DNA from: Zoogloeaceae bacterium
GTDB taxonomy: Bacteria > Pseudomonadota > Gammaproteobacteria > Burkholderiales > Rhodocyclaceae
Direction: 5' to 3'
DNA length: 64,000 bases
Assembly (NCBI GenBank): GCA_024235595.1
Contig: JACKMC010000010.1
Coordinates: 1 to 64,000 of the forward strand
In this document: positions 16,979 to 24,824 of the stretch, one piece after another
Layout: every line of letters begins with the position of its first letter
How positions within the stretch are numbered: the first letter of the stretch is position 1
Notes under the pieces: model-generated
The model's input: only the letters and a program-made list of their open reading frames with translations
Told to the model about the DNA's origin: nothing
Databases searched by the model: none
Translations under genes and position numbers: made by a program

Positions 16979-17012
16979 CCCGCCAAACCCGCTACCCGGG
17001 CGCAAGGGCAAT

Positions 17013-17031
17013 CAACTATCATTGATAGTTG
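17013..17031. promoter_or_regulatory. Perfect 19-bp palindrome, candidate operator
   Basis: CAACTATCA and TGATAGTTG form a perfect 9-bp inverted repeat around a single T. It ends 18 bp before the start codon of the class II amidotransferase gene and just upstream of its GGAGG ribosome-binding site. The size and spacing suit a dimeric winged-helix repressor. No regulator gene lies next to it, so the protein that would bind is unknown. An RNA hairpin is possible but would have only a one-base loop, which disfavours it. Confidence 0.6.
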
Positions 17032-17049
17032 TCAATGGAGGTCCAAGGG

Positions 17050-17895
17050 ATGTGCCAGCTGCTGGGCATGAACTGCAACACGCCGACCGACATCTGCTTT
17101 TCTTTCGCAGGTTTCCGGGCCCGCGGTGGTCTCACCGACATTCACCGCGACGGCTGGGGCATCGCCTTTTTCGAAGGCGCAGGCTGCAGGGTGTTCCTCG
17201 ACCCGCAACCGAGCGTCGACTCGCCGGTCGCCGAGCTGGTGCGCAACTACCCGATCCGCTCGCTGAACGTGATCGCGCACATCAGGAAGGCGACCCAGGG
17301 GCAGCTCGCACTCGAGAACACCCACCCCTTCCAGCGGGAGCTGTGGGGCCGCTACTGGCTCTTCGCCCACAATGGCAATCTCTCCGAGTTCGAACCGACA
17401 CTCGACGGCAGCTATCTGCCCGTGGGCAATACCGATTCCGAACTGGCGTTCTGCCATATCCTGCAGAGCCTGCGCCAGCGCTTTCGCAGCGGCCAGCCCG
17501 CAGCCGATGATCTCGATCGTGAGTTGCAGCGCCTCGCCATCGAGATCGGCAGCCACGGCACCTTCAATTTCCTGCTCTCCAACGGCACCTGCCTGTATGC
17601 CAACTGCTCGAGCCAGCTGGCCTATATCGTTCGCCAAGCACCATTCAGCGTCGCCCACCTTGCTGACCAGGACGTAAGCGTGGACTTCAGCGAGGTCACG
17701 ACGCCGAACGACAGGGTGGCGGTGGTGGTCACCACACCGCTGACCGACAACGAGGACTGGCACATCATCGAGCGCGGCACCCTGCTGCGTTTCAGCGACG
17801 GCAAGCCGGCGCTCAGCCTCCCTACCCGCGCCTCTCCGACTCTTGCTGCAGAGGTCGCCTGCGCATCGAACGAAACACGGAGCTCCGATGCCTGA
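17050..17895 (+). CDS. Class II glutamine amidotransferase (YafJ-like)
   Basis: The 281-residue product is an N-terminal-nucleophile amidotransferase. After removal of Met, Cys2 (MCQLLGMN) would be the nucleophile, and the RDGWGIAFFE, HIRKAT and FAHNGNL motifs place it in the YafJ/GATase_4 group. The true substrate of YafJ-type enzymes is unknown; related domains release ammonia from glutamine. The start is fixed at the ATG at 17050 by the requirement for Cys2 and by GGAGG about 9 nt upstream; an in-frame TTG at 17029 would bury the cysteine. The gene overlaps the HIT gene by 8 bp. Confidence 0.88.
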   Translation: MCQLLGMNCNTPTDICFSFAGFRARGGLTDIHRDGWGIAFFEGAGCRVFLDPQPSVDSPVAELVRNYPIRSLNVIAHIRKATQGQLALENTHPFQRELWGRYWLFAHNGNLSEFEPTLDGSYLPVGNTDSELAFCHILQSLRQRFRSGQPAADDLDRELQRLAIEIGSHGTFNFLLSNGTCLYANCSSQLAYIVRQAPFSVAHLADQDVSVDFSEVTTPNDRVAVVVTTPLTDNEDWHIIERGTLLRFSDGKPALSLPTRASPTLAAEVACASNETRSSDA

Positions 17896-18319
17896 GACCC
17901 ACGACTGCCCGCTGTGCAAGGCGAGCGACGAGCGGCTGCTGTGGTCGGACCGGCACTGCCGCGTGATCGCCGTCGACGATCCCGACTATGCAGGCTATTG
18001 CCGTGTAATCTGGCATGATCATGTGCGGGAAATGAGCGATCTGCCGGCGAGCGAGCGACGCCATGTGATGGATGTGGTTTACGCCGTGGAGGCATCGCTG
18101 CGAGCATTGATGCAACCGGACAAGATCAATCTGGCGAGCTTCGGCAACATGGTGCCGCATCTGCACTGGCATGTCATTCCGCGCTTCCGGGACGACCGCC
18201 ATTTTCCGGAGCCGGTTTGGGGCCGCGCGCAACGCGAGCCCGAGGCACGGCCGGAACGTACTCCGAAGCACGACACCCTGGCGGACCGGATCCGCCGGGC
18301 CATGCAGGACCCGACATGA
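17888..18319 (+). CDS. HIT family nucleotide-binding protein
   Basis: This 143-residue histidine-triad protein carries HLHWHVIP at residues 91-98, with His91, His93 and His95 forming the triad. A possible zinc site is suggested by the N-terminal CPLC. HIT proteins hydrolyse or transfer nucleotidyl groups from dinucleoside polyphosphates or AMP conjugates; the exact substrate cannot be read from the sequence. The ATG at 17888 overlaps the amidotransferase stop codon by 8 bp, so the two are likely translated together. A GATase_4/HIT pair is common in betaproteobacteria. Confidence 0.9.
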   Translation: MPETHDCPLCKASDERLLWSDRHCRVIAVDDPDYAGYCRVIWHDHVREMSDLPASERRHVMDVVYAVEASLRALMQPDKINLASFGNMVPHLHWHVIPRFRDDRHFPEPVWGRAQREPEARPERTPKHDTLADRIRRAMQDPT

Positions 18320-18376
18320 CAAGACGAATCGTTTTCCGCTCGCCGGCAGGTGAGGGGATGCGCTCCGGGACACACT

Positions 18377-19969
18377 ATGGATTATCGTAATCCCGCTGCC
18401 TGCCTGGATCTGCTGCGGCGCCTCCACCCCACCAACGTGGACGAGACGCACAGCATCCTGTCGCGGGTCATCTCGACGCTGCAGTCCTATCCGCCGGCGG
18501 CCAACCAGCACCTCGAGGTACTCGAGAGCGCGCGTCCCATCGTGGCCTTCGTTCAGGGCGAGATCTCGAAACGCTATGCCGCACACCCGCTGCCGCCCGA
18601 CAGCAGCGAGAACGAGACCTTGCTGAAGGCAGTGGGGCTGTGGCGCGACATGGCACGCTCTTACACCCGGGTGATCCTCGCGGACGCGATCGACAGCGGC
18701 CTCACCGAGAACATGCCGCAGCTTTTTCAGCGCCAGCTCCACTACAACGCGCAGTTGCTGCTCGAATACTTCCGCGCCCGGCGCAGCCTGCCCGCGGGCG
18801 CCTGGACCGACCTGCATGCCGCCTATTCGGCGGCCGAACGCAACAACGTGGCGCGTACCCGGGTGGCCGATTCGCTCAACGAGGTGTGGAAGGCACAGAG
18901 CGCGGCGGAAGCCTATGTGGCACTGCTGCTCGTCGATCTGTCCAACCCATACGGCAGGACCCAGCGCGAACTCACCTGGATCACCCGCTGGGCGCAGCGC
19001 TTCGCGCCCTATTGCACCCTCGACACGTCTTCCGCGGAGAGCAAGCCGCTGCGCTACGGTCTCGACCTTTCGGCGGACCATGGCGTCAGGCCTCTTGGCC
19101 TGCTGACCGCCAGCGAAAGCCTGCGCTATTTCGACGGCAATCGTCTCGCCAGTCACATCCAGGGGGTGCTGCAACAGCTCAAGCGTGGGGTCTCGCCCGC
19201 ATCCCTCGGGCTGGGCGACGATTGCGCGGCGCGCGAAGCGGGCAAGCTGCTGCTTTCGCTCTACCGCCCCTGGGGACTCGCCTCGGCAGGACGGCGTTTT
19301 GCGCGCCGCGGCGCACGCGGCAGCCTGGAAATGGTCGCCGACTGGGATGCCATCGCCTTCCACATCAACGGCCGTGCCTTCACTGCGCCCACGGCGAGGA
19401 CGGTGTCGACCATCCGCAACGACATGGCCTTGCTGACCTTCGGCGAACGGGCCAACGAGGTCACCCCCGACCGCGCCAAGATTCGCGAGAACGCCGAACG
19501 TCTGGGCTATGCTTCCTACCACTGGGAGGTCATCGACCAGTCGGTGGGCGGATTCCGGATCCGCTGCCATCCAGAGGGGCTTCGGCTCGACCATCACCAA
19601 CTGGTGGGGATCCGGCCTCCCGACGGGGAGCAGATTCTGCTCGCACGCGTCAGCTGGCTCATGTTCCGCGCCGACGGCCTGCTCGAAGCGGGTCTCTACA
19701 CCATGCCGGGCATCCCCAGCGTCGCCGCCGCGCGCCAGATCAGCGCCCACGCCAACGCGCGTTCGCCCTACCTGCCCTGCTTCCTGCTGCCGGCGGTACC
19801 GGCACTCAAGTCCGAGGCCTCGATCGTCACCCCGGGCGGCTGGTACCAGGCCGAACGGGTGCTCGAGATCCACGCCGACCGTCCCTACCAGGCCCGCATG
19901 ACGGCGCAGGTGGCGAGCGGGACCAACTACGACCAGATCAACGTCACGCCACTGCAGAGAGCGCGATGA
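18377..19969 (+). CDS. Conserved-looking protein of unknown function, 530 residues
   Basis: I do not recognise this protein. It is 530 residues, soluble, with no signal peptide or membrane segment. The N-terminal 300 residues look mostly alpha-helical (for example DETHSILSRVISTLQ and RTRVADSLNEVWKAQSAAEAYVALLL). The C-terminal 200 look beta-rich (GGFRIRCHPEGL, VGIRPPDGEQILLARVSWLMF, ITPGGWYQAERVLEIH-like strands), which could be a PilZ-like or other small barrel, but I see no clear PilZ RxxxR motif. The ATG at 18377 follows the HIT gene by 57 bp. The 3' end overlaps the convergent phoR gene by 26 bp. Base composition matches the neighbours. Confidence 0.75.
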   Translation: MDYRNPAACLDLLRRLHPTNVDETHSILSRVISTLQSYPPAANQHLEVLESARPIVAFVQGEISKRYAAHPLPPDSSENETLLKAVGLWRDMARSYTRVILADAIDSGLTENMPQLFQRQLHYNAQLLLEYFRARRSLPAGAWTDLHAAYSAAERNNVARTRVADSLNEVWKAQSAAEAYVALLLVDLSNPYGRTQRELTWITRWAQRFAPYCTLDTSSAESKPLRYGLDLSADHGVRPLGLLTASESLRYFDGNRLASHIQGVLQQLKRGVSPASLGLGDDCAAREAGKLLLSLYRPWGLASAGRRFARRGARGSLEMVADWDAIAFHINGRAFTAPTARTVSTIRNDMALLTFGERANEVTPDRAKIRENAERLGYASYHWEVIDQSVGGFRIRCHPEGLRLDHHQLVGIRPPDGEQILLARVSWLMFRADGLLEAGLYTMPGIPSVAAARQISAHANARSPYLPCFLLPAVPALKSEASIVTPGGWYQAERVLEIHADRPYQARMTAQVASGTNYDQINVTPLQRAR

Positions 19970-21218
19970 TGCGGCGCCGCGGGATCGTCGCCGAGAAGGT
20001 ACTGCCCTGACCCGTGACGCTGGTGATGTGCAGTTCGCCCTGGTGGCGGGTCAACACATGCTTGACGATTGCCAGCCCGAGCCCGGTGCCACCGGATTCG
20101 CGTGAACGGCCGCGGTCGACGCGATAGAAGCGCTCGGTGAGGCGCGGGATGTCCGCAGCGTCGATTCCAATACCGTCGTCACGCACCGAAAACACACCGT
20201 CGCCGCCATCGCACTGCCAGCGCATCTCGATGTGCCCGCCGTCGGGCGTGTAGCGCACCGCGTTGGTGGCAAGGTTCGCAAACGCACTGTGGAGCTCCTT
20301 CGCCGAGCCGAGCACCGTGCTAGGCCCGTGGCATTCGAGTGATATCCGATGCCGTCCGGCCGATAGCGCGACGGCCTCGCCGCGAATCTCCTCGAGCAGC
20401 AGGCTGAGGTCCACCCGCTCCTCGACGGCCGCCGGCGCCTCGGTCTCGAGCGCCGAGAGCGCCAGCAGGTCCTGGATCAGCCGGTGCATGCGTGTCGCCT
20501 GCTCGCTCGCCATCTTCAGGTACTTGAGTCGCTCCTCGCGGGTGAGCTCGTCAACGTCGTCCTCCAGGATCTCGAGGAAGCCGATGACCACCGTCAGCGG
20601 TGTTCGCAGTTCGTGCGAGACGTTGGCAACGAAGTCGCGTCGCACCGTCTCGAGGCGCTCGAGCTGGGTCACGTCCCGCGACAACACCATCTTCTCGTCT
20701 TCGGCGTAGGGAACGACCTGGACCACCAGCGAATGTCCGGCATTGCGCGTCGAGCGCATCAGCAGCGGCTCCGCATAGTCTCCCGCTTCAAGATAATGGA
20801 CGAAGTCCGGCTGACGGACCAGGTTGGTGACCGGCGCACCGAGGTCGCGCCCATGGTCGAGGCCAAAATGCTCTTCCGCGCGGCGGTTGATCCAGTTGAT
20901 CGCATTGCTCTCGGAAAGGTACAGCACGCCGTCGGGCATGGCCTGGCTGGCCTCGCGGAAGCGCTCCAGGGTCGCCGACAGGCGGTCGCGCTGATCGTAG
21001 CCCACGCGGGCACGTCGGCTGAGGTCGGCGAACGCGTAGTCCCACACGCCCATCGCGCGCGGCAAGGGCGTACCGAGTGGCTCGCGCGACCACTTCACCA
21101 GGCGCATGAGATTGCGCAGATGGTAGGCGCCGGCCAGCACCGAGGCCGCGGAGAAGAACGCCAATCCCCATGTGAGCCCGAAAATCAGGCTCAGTCCGAG
21201 CGCGGGGAAAAAGACCAT
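19944..21218 (-). CDS. phoR: Phosphate regulon sensor histidine kinase PhoR
   Basis: PhoR phosphorylates PhoB under phosphate limitation. From the ATG at 21218 the product has 424 residues: a hydrophobic N-terminus (1-30), a PAS domain (about 90-185), the HisKA box FVANVSHELRTPL with phospho-acceptor His202, and a HATPase domain with N, G1 (VRDDGIGIDAADIP) and G2 (GGTGLGLAIVKHV) boxes. The frame is open back to the phoB stop at 21299 and encodes a further hydrophobic stretch (YIWVAALTTAS) that would complete a second membrane segment, but it holds no ATG, GTG or TTG. An ATC at 21266 has GGAG 7 nt upstream. The true start may therefore be non-canonical and upstream. Confidence 0.9.
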   Translation of the reverse strand: MVFFPALGLSLIFGLTWGLAFFSAASVLAGAYHLRNLMRLVKWSREPLGTPLPRAMGVWDYAFADLSRRARVGYDQRDRLSATLERFREASQAMPDGVLYLSESNAINWINRRAEEHFGLDHGRDLGAPVTNLVRQPDFVHYLEAGDYAEPLLMRSTRNAGHSLVVQVVPYAEDEKMVLSRDVTQLERLETVRRDFVANVSHELRTPLTVVIGFLEILEDDVDELTREERLKYLKMASEQATRMHRLIQDLLALSALETEAPAAVEERVDLSLLLEEIRGEAVALSAGRHRISLECHGPSTVLGSAKELHSAFANLATNAVRYTPDGGHIEMRWQCDGGDGVFSVRDDGIGIDAADIPRLTERFYRVDRGRSRESGGTGLGLAIVKHVLTRHQGELHITSVTGQGSTFSATIPRRRIIALSAVA

Positions 21219-21296
21219 GGACGCCGTCGTGAGCGCGGCAACCCAGATATAGCTGGTGGATCGGATGGCGAGGCTCCGGTGCAGCTCGATGCGGAA

Positions 21297-22007
21297 TTAT
21301 CGCATGGTGGCCGGTGCATCCTGTTGCACCGAAAGGCGATAGCCGCTGCCCCTCACGGTCTGGATCAGCGATTCGTGTCCGCTCGGTTCCAGCGAGCAGC
21401 GCAGGCGACGGATATGGACATCCACCGTGCGCTCCTCGACGAACACATGATCGCCCCAGACCTGGTCGAGCAGTTGCGCGCGTGAATGAACCCGCTCGGG
21501 GTGCGTCATCAGGAAATGCAGCAGGCGAAACTCCGTGGGGCCGAGGTTCAGAGCCTGATCGCCCGCGCTCACCCGATGGGTCGCGGGATCGAGCGTCAGC
21601 CCGCCCATCGACACCGGATCCTCGGTCGCCTGGGGCGCCCTGCGGCGCAGCACGGCCTTGATGCGGGCGACGAGCTCACGCGGACTGAACGGCTTGGTGA
21701 TGTAGTCGTCGGCGCCGGTCTCGAGGCCAGCGACCTTGTCCTGCTCCTCGCCACGCGCAGTGAGCATGATGATCGGGATCGCGCGGGTGCGCTCCTCGGC
21801 CCGCAGACGGCGCGCGAACTCCATGCCCGACATCCCGGGCAGCATCCAGTCGAGCAGCACGAGGTCCGGAAGGGCTTCACGAACCAGGCGCTGGGCGGTT
21901 TCGGCATCGGAAGCACGGACCACATGATGGCCCGCACGTGCGAGGTTGGCAGCAATGAGCTCCTGGATTGCAGGCTCGTCTTCGACCAAAAGAATATTTG
22001 CAGGCAT
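21297..22007 (-). CDS. phoB: Phosphate regulon response regulator PhoB
   Basis: PhoB is an OmpR-type DNA-binding response regulator for phosphate starvation genes. The 236-residue protein has a receiver domain (1-120) with acidic pocket Glu9-Asp10, phospho-acceptor Asp53 (LLDWMLPGMSG) and Lys105. A winged-helix domain (about 135-230) contains LGPTEFRLLHFLMTHPERV and the recognition-helix region VDVHIRRLR. The specific residues and the adjacent phoR favour PhoB over other OmpR members. A Pho-box-like sequence lies 40 bp upstream, consistent with autoregulation. It precedes phoR by 78 bp. Confidence 0.95.
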   Translation of the reverse strand: MPANILLVEDEPAIQELIAANLARAGHHVVRASDAETAQRLVREALPDLVLLDWMLPGMSGMEFARRLRAEERTRAIPIIMLTARGEEQDKVAGLETGADDYITKPFSPRELVARIKAVLRRRAPQATEDPVSMGGLTLDPATHRVSAGDQALNLGPTEFRLLHFLMTHPERVHSRAQLLDQVWGDHVFVEERTVDVHIRRLRCSLEPSGHESLIQTVRGSGYRLSVQQDAPATMR

Positions 22008-22046
22008 CGCGATTCTCCATTGACCGGCCGAGTCTATTGCAGCATT

Positions 22047-22064
22047 TTGACGTTTTCATGACAC
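22047..22064 (-). promoter_or_regulatory. Candidate Pho box upstream of phoB
   Basis: On the minus strand, GTGTCAT, four bases (GAAA), then ACGTCAA form two 7-mers spaced 11 bp start to start, the arrangement of a Pho box. The first half matches CTGTCAT at six of seven positions and the second at four. It ends 40 bp before the phoB start, where an activator site would sit. phoBR autoregulation is known in enterics; here it is inferred. Confidence 0.45.
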
Positions 22065-22147
22065 GTCACGGGGTTGCAATGGGTTGCGCCGACCGCGCTT
22101 GCGCTTTCGGGTATCATATCTACCCCTTCGACGGAGGTCAGCACCGC

Positions 22148-22573
22148 ATGGCCGGACTCGACAAGAACACCCCGATCCCCACTGAAATCCAGCTGCATCA
22201 GAAGTCGCGGTTCATGGAACTGCTCTTCGATGACGGCAGCCGTTTCGAGCTCCCATACGAATATCTGCGCGTCTACTCTCCCTCGGCGGAGGTTCGTGGC
22301 CATGGCGCAGGCCAGGAGACGCTGCAGGTCGGAAAACGCGAGGTGACCATCACCAGCGTCGAGCCGGTGGGCAGCTACGCGATCAAGCCGGTTTTCAGTG
22401 ACGGCCACGACAGCGGCCTGTATTCATGGGATTATCTCTACGAGCTGGGCGTCCGTCAGCAGGAATGGTGGCAAGTCTACCTCGACCGGCTGCAGGCGGC
22501 AGGCGCCAGCCGCGAGCCCTCCGAAGCACCGCCCGCGCCCGTGCAGGGCGGTTGTGGGCATCACAGGCATTGA
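22148..22573 (+). CDS. DUF971 protein (gamma-butyrobetaine hydroxylase N-terminal-like)
   Basis: This 141-residue protein belongs to DUF971, the small domain also found at the N-terminus of gamma-butyrobetaine hydroxylases. It has the family pattern: basic start, ELLFDDGSRFELPYEYLRVYSP, a GYAIKPVFSDGHDSGLYSWDYL-like centre, and a C-terminal extension ending GGCGHHRH, a possible metal-binding tail. Function is not known; the domain has been linked to iron-sulfur or zinc binding. It sits 2 bp upstream of ubiE, as in many betaproteobacteria, and probably shares its transcript. Confidence 0.88.
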   Translation: MAGLDKNTPIPTEIQLHQKSRFMELLFDDGSRFELPYEYLRVYSPSAEVRGHGAGQETLQVGKREVTITSVEPVGSYAIKPVFSDGHDSGLYSWDYLYELGVRQQEWWQVYLDRLQAAGASREPSEAPPAPVQGGCGHHRH

Positions 22574-22575
22574 GC

Positions 22576-23313
22576 ATGGAAGAAGGCAAGACCGATTTTG
22601 GCTTTGACACCGTCGCCGAATCCGAGAAGGCGAAGCGGGTGGCGGGCGTGTTCTCTTCGGTGGCGAGCCGCTACGACATCATGAACGACCTGATGTCCGG
22701 TGGTCTGCACAGGCTGTGGAAGGCATTCACCATCCAGATCGCGGCAGTGCGCGAGGGGCAGCGAGTGCTGGACGTTGCGGGCGGCACGGCAGACCTTTCG
22801 CTGGCGTTCGCCAAGAAGGTCGGCCCGCGCGGGGAAGTCTGGCTTACCGACATCAACCACGCCATGCTGTCGCGCGGTCGGGACCGGGTCATCGACCACG
22901 GCAAGGCGCTGCCGGTGGCCCAGTGCGACGCCGAGAAGCTTCCCTTTCCGAACGACTACTTCGATTGCGTGACGGTGGCATTCGGGCTGCGCAACATGAC
23001 CCACAAGGATCATGCGCTGGCCGAGATGCGGCGTGTGCTGAAACCCGGCGGACGCCTGCTGGTGCTCGAGTTCTCGCGGGTGTGGAAGCCGCTGGCGCCG
23101 GCCTACGACTTCTATTCCTTCAAGGTGCTTCCGTGGCTCGGCAAGCGGGTCGCGGACGACGGCGACAGCTATCGCTACCTCGCCGAATCCATCCGCATGC
23201 ATCCGGACCAGGAGACGCTCAAGGCGATGATGGAACAAGCAGGCCTGTCGAGGGTCGAATACTTCAATCTGACCGGCGGGGTCGTTGCCCTGCACCGCGG
23301 ATTCAAGTTGTGA
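22576..23313 (+). CDS. ubiE: Ubiquinone/menaquinone C-methyltransferase UbiE
   Basis: UbiE is the SAM-dependent C-methyltransferase of ubiquinone (and menaquinone) synthesis. The 245-residue length is typical. Visible motifs are FSSVASRYDIMNDLMS near the N-terminus, the SAM loop VLDVAGGTADLS, the post-I acidic TDINHAML, and the C-terminal PDQETLKAMMEQAGL with TGGVVALHRGFKL at the end. The ATG at 22576 follows the DUF971 stop by 2 bp. It is followed by a Tim44-like gene and ubiJ. Confidence 0.97.
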   Translation: MEEGKTDFGFDTVAESEKAKRVAGVFSSVASRYDIMNDLMSGGLHRLWKAFTIQIAAVREGQRVLDVAGGTADLSLAFAKKVGPRGEVWLTDINHAMLSRGRDRVIDHGKALPVAQCDAEKLPFPNDYFDCVTVAFGLRNMTHKDHALAEMRRVLKPGGRLLVLEFSRVWKPLAPAYDFYSFKVLPWLGKRVADDGDSYRYLAESIRMHPDQETLKAMMEQAGLSRVEYFNLTGGVVALHRGFKL

Positions 23314-23356
23314 CCGCACCGAAAACAAAATCCCTGCACTCTGGAGACCTCAGCGC

Positions 23357-24217
23357 ATGAATCGCTTTTTCGTCGCCGTATTCGCGGCATTCATCGGCCT
23401 CGTCATCACCGTTCCCGAGGCCGAAGCCAAGCGCTTCGGCGGCAGCCGTTCGTTCGGCATGCAGCGCGACAGCAATACCTTCCGCAAGGCTGCGCCGCCG
23501 ACCAACAACGCCGCACCGACGCGCAACAACGCCACACCCGCCGCAGCCCAGCCGCCCAAGCGCTCGTGGATGGGCCCGCTGGCCGGCCTGGCAGCAGGTC
23601 TCGGGCTGGCAGCGCTGATGTCGCACCTCGGCCTGGGCGAGGAGTTCGGCTCAATCATCCTCATGGCGCTGCTGGCGTTCGGGGCGATCATGCTGGTGAA
23701 GATGCTGATGCGCCGCGCCGCTGCGCCCCAACCCAGTGGCGCCGCCGCAGGTGCTGCGGGCGCGGGTGCGATGCGTTACGCCGGCAATGAGGCCCCCGCC
23801 ACGGCAAGCCACGCCGGAAGCGGTGCCGCTTCAGTGCCAGGCGCCGCCGATGGCTTCGATGCGCCCGCCTTCGAGCGTCAGGCGAAGCTCAATTTCATTC
23901 GTCTGCAGGCCGCCTCCGACAGCGGCAACCTGGAGGACATCCGCCAATTCACCACGCCCGAAGTGTTCGCCGAACTCAGCCTTCAGCTTGGCGAACGTGA
24001 GCCAGGCGTCCACAGGACCGATGTACTCGAACTCGATGCGGAAGTGGTGGACGTATCCGAAGTCGATGCGCAACACGTGGTCACGGTGCGCTTCAGCGGG
24101 ATGCTCCGCGAAGAGCAAGACGCCGCGGCAAGCCCGTTTACGGAGCTCTGGCACCTGACGAAGCCGGTCAGCGGGAACGGTGGCTGGCGGGTGGCCGGAT
24201 TGCAGCAGCTCGACTGA
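23357..24217 (+). CDS. Tim44-like domain membrane protein
   Basis: The 286-residue protein has a signal peptide (about residues 1-24, cut near EAEA), an Asn/Ala-rich low-complexity linker (about 40-75), a membrane segment (about 95-115) and a Tim44-like domain (about 170-286: NFIRLQAASDSGNLEDIRQF to WRVAGLQQLD). Mitochondrial Tim44 is a membrane-associated import factor. Bacterial homologues have no firm role, though the gene is regularly located between ubiE and ubiJ, as here. The start codon at 23357 is chosen because it begins the signal peptide. Confidence 0.85.
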   Translation: MNRFFVAVFAAFIGLVITVPEAEAKRFGGSRSFGMQRDSNTFRKAAPPTNNAAPTRNNATPAAAQPPKRSWMGPLAGLAAGLGLAALMSHLGLGEEFGSIILMALLAFGAIMLVKMLMRRAAAPQPSGAAAGAAGAGAMRYAGNEAPATASHAGSGAASVPGAADGFDAPAFERQAKLNFIRLQAASDSGNLEDIRQFTTPEVFAELSLQLGEREPGVHRTDVLELDAEVVDVSEVDAQHVVTVRFSGMLREEQDAAASPFTELWHLTKPVSGNGGWRVAGLQQLD

Positions 24218-24240
24218 GACAGGCGGCAGCCGAAGCTGAA

Positions 24241-24810
24241 ATGCTCTCCTCGAGTTTCGTCGCGCTGCTCAACCACTTGCTGACGCGGGCGGAATGGGCA
24301 CGGCGCAGGCTGAGTCCGTTTGCCGGGCACCCCGCGAGGCTGATGCTCGAGGGGGCCAGCATCGACTTCACCATTGCCGCCGACGGTTATGTTGCGGCTT
24401 CGGGGGCCAATGCGGCTCCCGAGGTGACAATCAGCGCGCCGGCTTCGGCACTACCGGGCCTGCTCGAAGGCTGGGACCGGGTCATGAAGGCGGTGAGGAT
24501 CAACGGCAATGCCGAGATGGCAGATGCCCTGGGTTTCGTCTTTCGCAACCTGCGCTGGGATCCCGAGGCAGACCTGGCGGCGCTGGTGGGCGACGTTGCG
24601 GCGCACCGTCTGCATGAGGGCGTGCTCAGCCTGCTGTCCACACAGCGTTCCGCTGCGCAGGCGGCGGGCAACAACCTGCTCGAATACCTCACCATCGAAA
24701 AGAGGATCCTGCCGTCGCGCACTGAAATCGAACAGCACGTCGACCGCCTGCGCGAACTACGGGACGCGGTCGCCCGCCTCGAGAAGCGCATCGAGCGCAT
24801 CGAACGTTGA
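24241..24810 (+). CDS. ubiJ: Ubiquinone biosynthesis accessory factor UbiJ (SCP2 domain)
   Basis: UbiJ is a lipid-binding scaffold protein of the aerobic ubiquinone complex. The 189-residue protein has an N-terminal SCP2 sterol-carrier-like domain (about 1-110) and a C-terminal coiled coil rich in Glu, Arg and Leu (about 150-189, EIEQHVDRLRELRDAVARLE). In many proteobacteria ubiB follows directly; here it does not. Instead two CRISPR-type repeats begin 15 bp after the stop codon, and the next gene, atpC, converges. Confidence 0.92.
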   Translation: MLSSSFVALLNHLLTRAEWARRRLSPFAGHPARLMLEGASIDFTIAADGYVAASGANAAPEVTISAPASALPGLLEGWDRVMKAVRINGNAEMADALGFVFRNLRWDPEADLAALVGDVAAHRLHEGVLSLLSTQRSAAQAAGNNLLEYLTIEKRILPSRTEIEQHVDRLRELRDAVARLEKRIERIER

Positions 24811-24824
24811 TTCGGCGTCCCGGG

